Positions 34,093-42,887 of a stretch of 64,000 bases of DNA are shown one piece after another; the first letter of the stretch is position 1, and each line of letters begins with the position of its first letter. The notes beneath the pieces were generated by a model that saw only the letters and a list, made by a program, of their open reading frames with translations, made no database searches and was not told the origin of the DNA. Source of the DNA: Saccharopolyspora_C sp040643635. GTDB lineage: Bacteria; Actinomycetota; Actinomycetes; Mycobacteriales; Pseudonocardiaceae. A program made the translations under genes and the position numbers. The stretch lies in contig NZ_JBEYUS010000022.1 of the NCBI RefSeq assembly GCF_040643635.1, positions 1-64,000 of the forward strand. Direction: 5' to 3'.

Positions 34093-34947
34093 ATGTCGAA
34101 CTCCCCCCGGGCCCGCGCACTGGCGGCAGAGGTACGCAAGGTGCGCAAGGACAAAGGGATGTCCCAGGGAGTGCTCGCCGAACAGCTCGGCTGGAGCATC
34201 GCGAAGATCAGCCGCATCGAGACGGCGCAGCGCGGTATCGGCGGACCCGACCTGGCTGCGGTGCTGGCGGCGCTGCGGGTGCGCGGCAAGCGGCGCGAGC
34301 AGCTGCTGACGATGGCCGAAGAGCTGGGGCGCCCGTCGTGGTGGGAGGCGATGGCGGGGTTGTCGGCGCACACCCGCGCCTGCATCGACGCGGAGCAGCG
34401 CGCGTCCCGGCTCACCGAGCTCAGCCTCGGTTACGTGCCGGTGCTGCTGCAGACCCGGGCGTACGCGACCGCGGTGTGCGCGGCGTCCGGCGCGGGGACC
34501 GGTGAAGTCGACGAGCAGGTCAACGTGCGCCAGGTGCGGCAGGGCATCCTGCACAAGGCGTCGCCCGTGTCGTTCACCGCCTACCTCGACGAGTCGGTGC
34601 TGGCCCGGCCCGTCGGCGGTCCGGCGGTGAGCGCCGGGCAGCTGCGGCACCTGCTGCGCTGCGCGGAGGCGCCGAACATCGCGGTGCGGGTGCTGCCGAC
34701 GAACCTGGGCGTGCACGCCGGGCTCGGCGGCCCGTTCACCGTGATCGAGTTCGCCCGTGGCGTGGCGACGGTGCTGCTGGAGAGCCAGGAGTGCGGACTG
34801 CTGCTGGACGACGAGGAGCGGGTCGCGGCGTTCCGCGAATCCGTCGACTGCCTGGACCGGGTCGCGCTGGGGACCGTGGAATCGCGCGCGGTCATCGGCG
34901 GCTACGCCACCAAGTTCGAGGACCGCTCGGCCCGCCAGCTCGCGTGA
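34093..34947 (+). CDS. XRE-type regulator with DUF5753 domain
   Basis: 284 aa from ATG 34093. N-terminal helix-turn-helix (ALAAEVRKVRKDKGMSQGVLAE, LGWSIAKISRIETAQRG) and a C-terminal DUF5753 (Scr1-like) domain containing YVPVLLQTRAYATAV, VLPTNLGVHAGLGGPFTVIEF and DCLDRVALG. These regulators are abundant in actinobacteria and often sit beside a DUF397 small protein. No DUF397 gene follows here; the gene ends at a strong terminator instead. Function and ligand are unknown. Confidence 0.9.
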   Translation: MSNSPRARALAAEVRKVRKDKGMSQGVLAEQLGWSIAKISRIETAQRGIGGPDLAAVLAALRVRGKRREQLLTMAEELGRPSWWEAMAGLSAHTRACIDAEQRASRLTELSLGYVPVLLQTRAYATAVCAASGAGTGEVDEQVNVRQVRQGILHKASPVSFTAYLDESVLARPVGGPAVSAGQLRHLLRCAEAPNIAVRVLPTNLGVHAGLGGPFTVIEFARGVATVLLESQECGLLLDDEERVAAFRESVDCLDRVALGTVESRAVIGGYATKFEDRSARQLA

Positions 34948-35147
34948 GCTCGGGTTCCCGCTCGGCCGGCGGAGCGCATCCACCGCTGCGGGGTCCTCGT
35001 CCCCGGTGGCTCCACCGCGGGAGAAGCCCACGTCCTCGCGGGGAAAGCGCGGCGAACCCGCTGCGGTGCGCGCGGGTGGCCGCCGCTCGGCGGCTGAGGG
35101 GACGTCGCCGGTAGGACGAGGCCAGGACGGGACGTCCGCCGGGAACG

Positions 35148-35185
35148 CGAGAACGGGGCGGTCCGCGTGGACCGCCCCGTTCTCG
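35148..35185. terminator. Bidirectional hairpin terminator
   Basis: Perfect 17-bp inverted repeat (35148-35164, 35169-35185) with a 4-nt loop, placed 15 bp before the protease stop on the - strand and 200 bp after the DUF5753 regulator on the + strand. It can stop transcription from both sides. Confidence 0.88.
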
Positions 35186-35199
35186 TACCGTTCAGCGGA

Positions 35200-35997
35200 T
35201 CAGTTGCCGATCTGCTCGGTCAGGACGTCGTTGTAGGCGCCGACGCGGGCGTAGACGCCGGGCTTGCCGGGGCGGGCGCAGCCTTCGCCCCAGGAGGTGA
35301 CGCCGATGAGGCGGCCGTCGGCCACCATCGGGCCGCCGGAGTCGCCCTGGCAGGCGTCGACGCCGCCCTCGGGCAGACCGGCGCAGACCATCGAGTCGGG
35401 GCTGTACTCGTCGTACCCGGCGGAGCAGTCGGCGTCGGAGCTGACCGGCACGGTCGCGGTCTTGAGGTGGTCGGAGGTGGAGCCGCCTTCCTGGGTGGTC
35501 CCCCAGCCGAGGAGGGTCGCGTCGGTGCCCGCGGTGTAGCCGGCGTCGTCGGCGGTGGCCAGCTCGATCGGCGCGGCGCCTTCGACGGGCGCGGACAGGG
35601 TCAGCACGGAGACGTCGAAGCCCTGGGTGGCGTCGGTGTACTCGGGGTGCACCCAGACGTCGCTGACCTCGGAGACGGTGCCGCCGGTGCCGCTGATCTC
35701 GGTCTGCCCGCTGAGCACGTTGATCTCGGACGGGTCGGAGCCGGTGGTGCAGTGCGCCGCGGTGACGACCTTGGTCTCGGAGACGAGCGAGCCGCCGCAG
35801 AACTGCTGTCCGTCGGGCGTGGTGAGGGCGACGACGAACGGGTGGTCGGCGATGTCGGCGTCCTGGCCGCCGACGATGTACGGGCTGACGTCGGCCGGTT
35901 CGGCCTGGGCGGCCGAGACGGAGACGGTGGCGGCGGCCGAGAGGGCGACCGCGGCGATCCCGGCGATGCGGGCCAGACGACGTGGGGCAGCGACCAT
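35200..35997 (-). CDS. Secreted trypsin-like serine protease
   Basis: 265 aa from ATG 35997 with GAGGAGAG four bases upstream. The signal peptide (IAGIAAVALSAAATVSVSAAQA) is followed by a short pro-region and the mature start YIVGGQDADIADHPF. The catalytic triad is visible: His in VTAAHCTTG, Asp in GFDVSVLTL, Ser in CQGDSGGPM. Asp in GGVDACQGDSGG at the base of the S1 pocket suggests Arg/Lys specificity. Six Cys fit three disulfides. This resembles Streptomyces trypsin. Extracellular proteolysis is the likely role. Confidence 0.95.
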   Translation of the reverse strand: MVAAPRRLARIAGIAAVALSAAATVSVSAAQAEPADVSPYIVGGQDADIADHPFVVALTTPDGQQFCGGSLVSETKVVTAAHCTTGSDPSEINVLSGQTEISGTGGTVSEVSDVWVHPEYTDATQGFDVSVLTLSAPVEGAAPIELATADDAGYTAGTDATLLGWGTTQEGGSTSDHLKTATVPVSSDADCSAGYDEYSPDSMVCAGLPEGGVDACQGDSGGPMVADGRLIGVTSWGEGCARPGKPGVYARVGAYNDVLTEQIGN

Positions 35998-36832
35998 CTT
36001 GCTCTCCTCGATCTCGCGTCCGGGTCGATGGGGCGTCCCGGGCGTTGTCGGTTGTCCGGGATCGGCTGCGCGTGGTCCGTTCCCGGGTCCCTCCACGAAA
36101 CGGGCCGGTGCCCGCCCCGCTGCCATTGAGGAATCGTCTGCGACCCTAATCGCGGCGACATTCGGCCCAAAAGTGCCGGTATTTGCCGTTTTCACAGTGC
36201 CGTTCGGCAATCCGCGATTCGCCCGGTCGGCGGTATTCGGGTCGGCGCCGCGCTTTCGCGCCGAATGCCGGGGAAACGGGTCCGCGGCCCCGGCGCGCCC
36301 CGAACGCACCGGGGCCGCGGTTCTGCCGCGACCGGTACTCCCGCCGGTCGTGGCGCAGCCAGCGGTCCCCGGACCGTGGCGGGTGCGGCCACCGGGCCCC
36401 GACTGCCGCTGTGGCGGACGCACCGCGTCCGGTGTACCGAACGACCGGTGGAATATTCCAGAGCCATTCGGGCGACCACGTTCGCGCAGGCCGCGCGGCA
36501 CCGGGGCCGGAACCCGCTGACCTGGTGAATCCACCTGGATCACAGATTGGTTGCAACGCGCGCGGACGGGCGCGCGACGGGCGACGGGCGCGGGGGCTCG
36601 GCCGCTCCCCCGGAGGGCTAGCACAGCGGCGGTCCGCACCGGCGGCGCCGCGACCCCCTGCCGCAGAACATTCAGGGAATCCCCTCGAAGAAAACCGACC
36701 ACGCGGATTCCGAAACACGGACCTAACGTTCCACGAGAACGCGAACCTTGACATCGAACGCCGCGGAACACAGTATTCGACCAGCATCACGAGCGGTCCG
36801 GAACAGAACCGGCGGACACCGCACGAGAGGCC
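35998..36832. other. 835-bp divergent gap with an orphan hairpin and no clear gene
   Basis: Between the protease (-) and the aminotransferase (+). I see no protein I can support. Parts are less GC-rich than usual. At 36282-36320 a 12-bp perfect inverted repeat (36282-36293, 36309-36320) with a 15-nt loop stands alone and might be a terminator or the end of a small RNA. The right 300 bp includes GATCACAGATTGGTTGC and probably holds the promoter of the biosynthetic operon. Confidence 0.5.
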
Positions 36833-37927
36833 ATGAAACCCAGCGGCCAGAACGGGATTGGCACTGTGACCTCAATTGTGCACCAGCTCTCCCTGAACGA
36901 GAATTTCGCCCCACCGCTGCCCGGCGTGAGAACTGCCGCCGAAGCCGCGCTCGACACGCTGAACCTCACTCCGGACCCGTTCTCCGCGGATCTGGTCGCG
37001 CGCATCGCCGAGCACCACGGGGTGGCCGCGGAACGGGTGCTGGCGGGGGTCGGGTCCGGCGCGCTGCTCCAGCAGTTCCTGCAGGTCCACGCGGGCCCGG
37101 GCACCGAGGTGGTGCACCCGTGGCCGTCGTTCGAGATGTATCCGCTGATGATCCGCAACGCCGGAGCGACCGCGGTGGGCGTGCCGCTGCGGGATGCGGC
37201 GCACGACCTGGACGCGATGGCGGCCGCGATCACGGAACGCACTCGTGCGGTTCTGCTGTGCAACCCGAACAATCCGACGGGATCGATCCTGACCGCGGAA
37301 CAGATCACCGGGTTCCTCGATCGCATTCCGAGTGATGTGCACGTGGTGCTCGACGAGGCCTACATCGACTTCGCGACCGGGACCACCGAGACTATTGCGG
37401 ATGGAATCGAACTAGCCCGAACGGACCAGCGCCTGACCATCGCTCGGACCTTTTCGAAGTCCTACGGGCTGCTCGGGATGCGCGTCGGTTACCTGCTGGC
37501 ACCGGAACCGGTGGTGGCCGCGTTGAAGCCGGGCGCGCTGTTCTTCCGGGTGAGCGCCCCCGCACAGGCGGCGGCCGCGGCGGCGCTGGCGGCGTCCGCG
37601 GTGATGCGCGCCCAGTGCGCGGAGGTCGCCGCCGAACGCGACCGGCTCCGGGACGGCCTGCTGGCGCGCGGCATCCCGGTGCCCGCCAGCGGCGGGAACT
37701 TCCTGTGGCTGCCGCTGGGCGCCGCGAACCAGCGCTTCGTGGACCGGTGCGCCGAGCGCGGCGTGGTGGTGCGGGAGATCGCCGAGTCCGGGGTGCGGCT
37801 GACCGTCGGCACCTCCGACGCGAACGACCTGGTGCTGGAGGTCGCGGCCGAGTTCTCCACCGAACTCGCGCCCGCGGAGCCCGGTATCGGAGACCTGGCC
37901 GCCGAGGTCAGCGAGCCCGCCCGGTGA
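36833..37927 (+). CDS. HisC-like class I/II aminotransferase
   Basis: 364 aa from ATG 36833 (GTG 36866 is possible). Fold-type I PLP enzyme: QLSLNENFAPPLPGV at the N-terminus, LLCNPNNPTGSIL, VVLDEAYIDFA and the PLP lysine in ARTFSKSYGLLGMRVGYL. The LNEN and NPNNPTG forms are those of histidinol-phosphate aminotransferases. Its place at the head of a prenyl-lipid gene set, with the next gene overlapping it, suggests a biosynthetic role such as transamination of an aromatic or amino-acid-derived precursor, rather than histidine synthesis. That is inference. Confidence 0.85.
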   Translation: MKPSGQNGIGTVTSIVHQLSLNENFAPPLPGVRTAAEAALDTLNLTPDPFSADLVARIAEHHGVAAERVLAGVGSGALLQQFLQVHAGPGTEVVHPWPSFEMYPLMIRNAGATAVGVPLRDAAHDLDAMAAAITERTRAVLLCNPNNPTGSILTAEQITGFLDRIPSDVHVVLDEAYIDFATGTTETIADGIELARTDQRLTIARTFSKSYGLLGMRVGYLLAPEPVVAALKPGALFFRVSAPAQAAAAAALAASAVMRAQCAEVAAERDRLRDGLLARGIPVPASGGNFLWLPLGAANQRFVDRCAERGVVVREIAESGVRLTVGTSDANDLVLEVAAEFSTELAPAEPGIGDLAAEVSEPAR

Positions 37928-38946
37928 CCGCCCGGATCACCGACGCCCACGACCTGTCCGGGGATCCGGCGGCGGTGCTGGCCGCGTCGCCGGTGGCCGC
38001 GGAGCTGCGCGCCGAGCTGGAGCGCCGCTGGCCGGCGGGCACCGACCACATCGGCGAGGTGTCGCGGTACGCGCTGCTGGCACCGGGCAAGGTGCTGCGC
38101 CCGGTGATGCTGGTCGCGGCGGCGGAGGCCGTCGGCGGGGACCGCGCCGCGGTGCTGCCCGCGGCGGTCGCCATCGAGTACCTGCACGTGGCGTCGCTGG
38201 TGCACGACGACATCATCGACGGCGACGAGCTGCGGCGCGGCCGGGCTTCGGTACCGGTGCGGTTCGGGGTGCCGGACGCGATCGTCACCGGGGACGCGCT
38301 GATCCTGAGCCTGTTCGCCGCGCTCACCGAGTGCGGGCTGCCCGCCGAACCGGTGCTGGCCGCGGTGCGCGCGGTCGCCGACGCGGGCGTGGACCTGTGC
38401 CGGGGCCAGGCGCTGGAGGCGGAGCTGCTGCGGGACCCGGCGTGCCCGCCGGAGCGGTACCGGCGGATGGCGGCGTTGAAGACGGGTGCCCTGTTCCGGG
38501 CGGCGTGCCGGTCCGGCGCGGTGCTCGGCGGCGGGGACGCCGAGCAGGTGGCGGCGGCGACGCGGTTCGCCGACCGGGTCGGCACGGCGTTCCAGATGCA
38601 CGACGACCTGCTGCCGTACCTGGCGGACACCGAGGTGACCGGCAAGTCGGGCAGCAGCGATGCGGGGAACATGCGGCCGACGTTCCCGGTGATCGTGGCG
38701 CACGGCATGGCGGGGACGCGGGATCGCGCGCTGCTGGCGGAGGCGCTCAGCGGCTCCCGGTCGCCGGTGGAGTCGTTCGCGCTGCTGCGGGACGTGCTGA
38801 CCCGGCTGGGCGCGGTGGAGCGCGCCGCGGCGGAGGCGGCCGAGGAGATCCGGCAGGCGCACCGGGATCTGGCGGTGCTGCCGGTCGGCGAGGGCGCGCG
38901 GCTGCTGGCGGCGGTCGCGGACCTCGCGATCCACCGGGACCGCTAG
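37924..38946 (+). CDS. Polyprenyl diphosphate synthase (IspA/GGPP-synthase family)
   Basis: 340 aa from GTG 37924, overlapping the aminotransferase stop. The isoprenoid synthase fold has the first Asp-rich motif LVHDDIIDGDELRRG and the second in FQMHDDLLPYLADTEVTGKS, which ends PYLAD rather than the usual DxxD; LRPVMLVAAAEA and KTGALF are also typical. It makes an allylic diphosphate (probably C15 or C20) for the UbiA enzyme encoded next. Chain length cannot be read with confidence. Confidence 0.92.
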   Translation: MTARITDAHDLSGDPAAVLAASPVAAELRAELERRWPAGTDHIGEVSRYALLAPGKVLRPVMLVAAAEAVGGDRAAVLPAAVAIEYLHVASLVHDDIIDGDELRRGRASVPVRFGVPDAIVTGDALILSLFAALTECGLPAEPVLAAVRAVADAGVDLCRGQALEAELLRDPACPPERYRRMAALKTGALFRAACRSGAVLGGGDAEQVAAATRFADRVGTAFQMHDDLLPYLADTEVTGKSGSSDAGNMRPTFPVIVAHGMAGTRDRALLAEALSGSRSPVESFALLRDVLTRLGAVERAAAEAAEEIRQAHRDLAVLPVGEGARLLAAVADLAIHRDR

Positions 38947-38948
38947 CC

Positions 38949-39938
38949 GTGGCCGCGTCGATGTCCGCGGTGCGCCGCGGGATCCGGGCGCACGTCGAGA
39001 CCTGGCGGCCCTACACGACCTGCTATCCGGCGATGGTGGGGATCGCGGGCGCGGTCACCGCGGGCGCCGGTTGGGGCGTGCCGCTGGTGGCTGCGGCGGT
39101 GGTGCCCGCGCTGGGCTGGTTGTCCGGGCACTACCTGGGCGACTACTTCGACCGGGAGCTGGATGCGATCGGGAAGCCGCAGCGGCCCATCCCGTCCGGC
39201 CGGTTGTCGCCGCGCGCGGCACTGGCCTGCGGGGTGGGGTGCGCGGCGGCGGCCGCGGTGTTCGCGCTGCTGGTGAACTGGCGGGCGGTGCTGCTGGTGG
39301 TGGTGGCGACGGCGGGCATCGTCGCCTACAGCCGGTTCTGCAAGGCGCGCGGCCTGTCCGGGAACCTGGTGCGCGGCGCGCTGACGGCGCTGGCGCTGGC
39401 GGCGGGCGCGCTGCTGGGCGCGGACCGGTTGCCGTGGCCGGTGCTGGTGTTCGCGCTGGTGTTCTTGGCGCACGACGCGGCGTCGAACCTGGTGGGGACG
39501 ATGCGCGACGTGGACGGCGATCGGGCCGGTGGCTACCGGTCGGTGCCGGTGCGCAGCGGTGTTCCGGTGGCGGTGCGGCTGTCGTTCGCGCTGTACGCGT
39601 CGGGGCTGCTGGTGGTGCTGGCGCTGGCGGAGGCGGTGCCGCAGCGGGGCGGCTATTCGGCGTTGGCGACGGTGGCGGCGTGCGCCGGGACGGCGGCGTT
39701 CTCGTTGCTGCTGGAGCACATCCGGGAGTTGCCGCCGCGGAAGGCGTTGCGGGCGCACGAGATCCTCGTCGCGGAGCGGTTGGTGCTGGCAGGCGCGCTG
39801 ATCGCGGGTGCGGCGGGCCTGTGGCTCGCGTTGGCGGTGCTGGTGCCCGCGCTGGTGTTCAGCCTCGGTGCGCAGGCCGTGCTGCGTTCGGGGCACGAGT
39901 TCCCCACGGCGGAGCGACGGGAGGCGACGCTGCCATGA
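38949..39938 (+). CDS. UbiA-family prenyltransferase
   Basis: 329 aa from GTG 38949 (ATG 38961 possible). Integral membrane enzyme with about eight or nine helices. The first Asp motif is YLGDYFDRELDAIGKPQRPI and the second GTMRDVDGDRAGGYRSV, matching the two metal-binding DxxxD sites of UbiA. It should attach the prenyl chain from the preceding synthase to an aromatic or polar acceptor at the membrane. The acceptor is unknown. It overlaps the cyclase-like gene as ATGA, so the two proteins are probably made together. Confidence 0.93.
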   Translation: MAASMSAVRRGIRAHVETWRPYTTCYPAMVGIAGAVTAGAGWGVPLVAAAVVPALGWLSGHYLGDYFDRELDAIGKPQRPIPSGRLSPRAALACGVGCAAAAAVFALLVNWRAVLLVVVATAGIVAYSRFCKARGLSGNLVRGALTALALAAGALLGADRLPWPVLVFALVFLAHDAASNLVGTMRDVDGDRAGGYRSVPVRSGVPVAVRLSFALYASGLLVVLALAEAVPQRGGYSALATVAACAGTAAFSLLLEHIRELPPRKALRAHEILVAERLVLAGALIAGAAGLWLALAVLVPALVFSLGAQAVLRSGHEFPTAERREATLP

Positions 39939-41602
39939 CGACTTCGCGGGCCGAGGAGGTCTCCGAGGCGATCGAGGCCGCGGCGGAGGCGGTGTTCGCC
40001 GCGCGGCGCCCGGACGGCGTGTTCGACTACTCGGAGGACGGGCTGACGTCCACGTTGAGCACGGTGGGCGCGGTGAGCGCGCTGCACTTCGCCGATCCGC
40101 GGGGTTCGGCGGACCTGATCGAGCGGGGCGTGGCGTGGCTGCGGGCGCAGCAGTCGGACACCGGCGGCTGGAGCATGGTGCCGGGCGGTGCGGACGAGGC
40201 GGGCCCGACGGCGGTGGCGTCGGCGACGCTGCAGCTGGTGGCGCCGGAGTCGGCGGGCGACGCGGTGGCGGCCGGGCAGCGCTGGATGCTGGACCACGGT
40301 GGCCTGGACGGGATTCCGCACCCGGAGGTGACGGCCTGGTGCCGCCAGTTCTACTCGTTCGTCGGCTGGTTGCGGACCTCGGACATGCGCCGGTTCCCGC
40401 TGGAGCTGGCGGTGCTGCGCGGCCCGTTCCTGCGGTTGTTCGACCTGCGCGCGCCGATGGTGTGCGCGTTGGGCTTGGCGCAAGCGGCGACGCGGGAGCA
40501 GACGCCGGTGACGCGGCTGCTGGCGAAGGCGGGCACGCCGGGCGCGCTGGCGATCATCCGCGAGGTGTACGCGCACGAGGGCAGCACCGGCGGCTGGTGC
40601 GAGGACGCGTGGGTGACCGGGTTGATCTGCGGCGGCCTGGCGCGCGCGGGCCTGGGCGCGGACATGGTGGCGGGCGCGGTGCGCTGGTTCCGGGAGCAGG
40701 TGAACGAGGACGGGTCGTGGAACAGCGGCCCGCTGGGGCTGACCTGGTCGATGTACGCGGGGGGCGGGTTGCTGGAGGCCGGGTACGCGGCGGACGAGCG
40801 GCTGCTGGCGACCCGCGAGGTGTTCCTGCGGGAGCAGCAACACCGGCCGTTCACGGCGTTCGGCTGCCCGCCGGGTTTCTGGGGCTGGTCCGGCAAGGGC
40901 TGGCCGGCGTCGCTGGAGACCGGGGAGATCATGTCGGCGCTGGCCCGATTCCCGGGTGAGCTGCAGCGCCCCGCGCTGGACGCGGGCGCGCGCTGGTTGT
41001 TCGCGCAGCAGGACTCGCGGGGTTCGTGGGGCTTGTGCGTGCGGAACACGAAGGTGGCGAACAGCGGGCCGTGCCCGCACATGACGGCGCAGTCGCTGGA
41101 CGGGCTGCTGGATTCCGGGGTTCCGGCGGCGGATCGGCGGATCCGCAAGGCGGTGCGCTGGTTGCAGCGGGCGCAGCGGCCGGACGGTTCGTTCGAATCG
41201 GTGTGGTACCGGATGCACACGGCAGGCACCTCGGCGGTGCTGCAGACGCTGGTGCGCGCCGGGGCGGGCGGTTCGGATGCGGCGCGGCGGGCGCAGGAGT
41301 GGCTGGTGCGCGCGCAGCTGCCGGACGGCTCGTGGGGAACCGGTGGCGACGAGCCGGGCACGGTCGAGGAGACGGCGTGGGCGGTCGGCGCGCTGCTGGT
41401 CGCGAGCGGCGGCACCGAGGGCGCGGAGGTGCGGCGCGGGGTGCGCTGGCTGCTGGACGCGCGCCGCCCGGACGGGTCGTGGTCGGCGGCTCCGGTGAAC
41501 GAGTACGTGCGCCACGTGTCCCGCTACGGGAACCGGGCGTTGGCGAACGGGTTGGCGTTGCGGGCGCTGGCCCGCTACCGCGATGCGGCGGGGAGGAGTT
41601 GA
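39935..41602 (+). CDS. Squalene-hopene-cyclase-like protein without the DxDD motif
   Basis: 555 aa from ATG 39935. Repeated QW-type motifs of the squalene cyclase alpha-barrel fold are frequent: QSDTGGWSM, NEDGSWNSG, QQDSRGSWG, QRPDGSFES, QLPDGSWG and RRPDGSWS. In the part equivalent to the catalytic loop, where bacterial cyclases have DxDDTA and oxidosqualene cyclases have DCTAE, this protein reads GPCPHMTAQSL, so the acid Asp is missing and a His is present. It may cyclise a prenylated substrate by another acid, or bind it without catalysis. The alignment was made by eye. Operon partners make and attach the prenyl chain. Confidence 0.85.
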   Translation: MTTSRAEEVSEAIEAAAEAVFAARRPDGVFDYSEDGLTSTLSTVGAVSALHFADPRGSADLIERGVAWLRAQQSDTGGWSMVPGGADEAGPTAVASATLQLVAPESAGDAVAAGQRWMLDHGGLDGIPHPEVTAWCRQFYSFVGWLRTSDMRRFPLELAVLRGPFLRLFDLRAPMVCALGLAQAATREQTPVTRLLAKAGTPGALAIIREVYAHEGSTGGWCEDAWVTGLICGGLARAGLGADMVAGAVRWFREQVNEDGSWNSGPLGLTWSMYAGGGLLEAGYAADERLLATREVFLREQQHRPFTAFGCPPGFWGWSGKGWPASLETGEIMSALARFPGELQRPALDAGARWLFAQQDSRGSWGLCVRNTKVANSGPCPHMTAQSLDGLLDSGVPAADRRIRKAVRWLQRAQRPDGSFESVWYRMHTAGTSAVLQTLVRAGAGGSDAARRAQEWLVRAQLPDGSWGTGGDEPGTVEETAWAVGALLVASGGTEGAEVRRGVRWLLDARRPDGSWSAAPVNEYVRHVSRYGNRALANGLALRALARYRDAAGRS

Positions 41603-41604
41603 CC

Positions 41605-42861
41605 GTGGACGCCGATGTGGTGGTGTGCGGCGCCGGGGTCGGCGGCCTCGCCGCGGCCTGCGCGTTGAGCTCGCGGGGTTTCCGGGTGCTGCTGCTGGAG
41701 AAGAGCGCCGAGCCGTCGCGGGTCGCGAAGGGCGAGGTGCTGCAGCCGGGCGCGCTGCGGGTGCTGCGGGACTGGGGCGTGGCGCGGCGGCTGGAGGAGC
41801 GCGGCGGGCTGCGGCTGGCGCGGCTGGTGGCGCGGGACACCGCGGGCGCACCGCTGATGGCGTTGGACTACGACCGGTTGCGCGAGCAGGAGCGGTGGCT
41901 GCTGGCGCACGACTACCCGGTGATCCTGGATGCGCTGGCGGACCGGCTGGACGGTTCGGTGGAGTTCCGCCGGGGTGCGCTGGTGCGGGATCTGCTGCGG
42001 GACGCGGACGGCCGGGTCGTGGGGGTGCGGGTCGCCGAGGGCGGGCACGAGCGGGAGGTGCGGGCGTCGCTGGTGGTCGCCGCGGACGGCGTCTCCTCGC
42101 GGCTCCGGAAGGCGGCGGGCATCGAGGTGCGGCGCGACGAGTACCCGCACCGGCTGGCGGCGTTCGACATCGCGGACGCGCCGCGGGTCGAGCAGGACTT
42201 CTCGGCCTACGTCAGCGAACGCGGCCTGCGGTTGCGGTACCCGCTGCCGGGCGGCCGGGTTCGGCTGTACGTGCAGGTGGGTCCGGACGAGCTGCGCGGA
42301 CTGGACGCCGACGGCATGGCCGGGTGGATCGAGCGGCTGGTGCGGGACACACCCGCGCTGGAGCCGCTGGCGGAGGCGCTGCGGGCGAGCGCGGCGAACC
42401 GGCAGGTGCTGCCGGTGTCCCGGTTCCTGGCACCGAGCCTGGGGATTCCGGGGTTGGCGCTGGTCGGCGAGACGGGGCACGCGGTGCACCCGATGGCGGC
42501 GCAGGGCATGAACACGTCGATCACGGATGCGGAGAGCCTCGCCCGGCACCTCGGCGACGACCTGGGCGCGGAGGCGGTGGACGCGGGAATTCGCTCGTAC
42601 GAGGCGGAACGACTCCCCGAACTGGTCCACATCGGACAGACGAGCCACAACGCGGCCCGCATGATCACGGACCTGTCGTGGACCGGCCGGGTGGTGGGGC
42701 GGCGCGCGCTGCGCTGCACCGGCGGCAACGACCGGTTGCGCTACACGGTCATGCACAACATGGCCGGGCTCGGGCAGCACCGGTTGTCGCTGCTGGACCG
42801 GCTGCACCAGGTGGGGGTGCTGCCCGATCCGCGGGCCCGGCACCTCCCGGCCTGGGCATGA
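41605..42861 (+). CDS. FAD-dependent monooxygenase (UbiH/PHBH family)
   Basis: 418 aa from GTG 41605 with GGGAGGAG upstream. Flavoprotein monooxygenase: VVVCGAGVGGLAAACAL (GxGxxG), the arginine-containing RKAAGIEVRR region, and the second FAD motif LALVGETGHAVHPMAAQGMN, where the usual GDAAH is GETGH. It is likely to hydroxylate an aromatic ring or epoxidise an alkene. In this operon an epoxidase that creates a terminal epoxide for the cyclase-like protein is attractive, but aromatic hydroxylation is equally possible. Confidence 0.9.
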   Translation: MDADVVVCGAGVGGLAAACALSSRGFRVLLLEKSAEPSRVAKGEVLQPGALRVLRDWGVARRLEERGGLRLARLVARDTAGAPLMALDYDRLREQERWLLAHDYPVILDALADRLDGSVEFRRGALVRDLLRDADGRVVGVRVAEGGHEREVRASLVVAADGVSSRLRKAAGIEVRRDEYPHRLAAFDIADAPRVEQDFSAYVSERGLRLRYPLPGGRVRLYVQVGPDELRGLDADGMAGWIERLVRDTPALEPLAEALRASAANRQVLPVSRFLAPSLGIPGLALVGETGHAVHPMAAQGMNTSITDAESLARHLGDDLGAEAVDAGIRSYEAERLPELVHIGQTSHNAARMITDLSWTGRVVGRRALRCTGGNDRLRYTVMHNMAGLGQHRLSLLDRLHQVGVLPDPRARHLPAWA

Positions 42862-42878
42862 GCACCGCCCAGGCCGGG
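42846..42878. terminator. Bidirectional hairpin terminator at the FMO/methyltransferase junction
   Basis: Perfect 12-bp inverted repeat (42846-42857, 42867-42878) around a 9-nt loop that includes the monooxygenase TGA. It ends 10 bp before the stop of the convergent methyltransferase gene. Confidence 0.8.
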
Positions 42879-42887
42879 GCGGGGTGG

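Noticed and set aside
36833..37927. Histidine biosynthesis gene hisC
   Set aside because: Motifs fit HisC-like enzymes, but no other his gene is near and the stop overlaps a polyprenyl synthase gene, so a role in the prenyl cluster is more likely.
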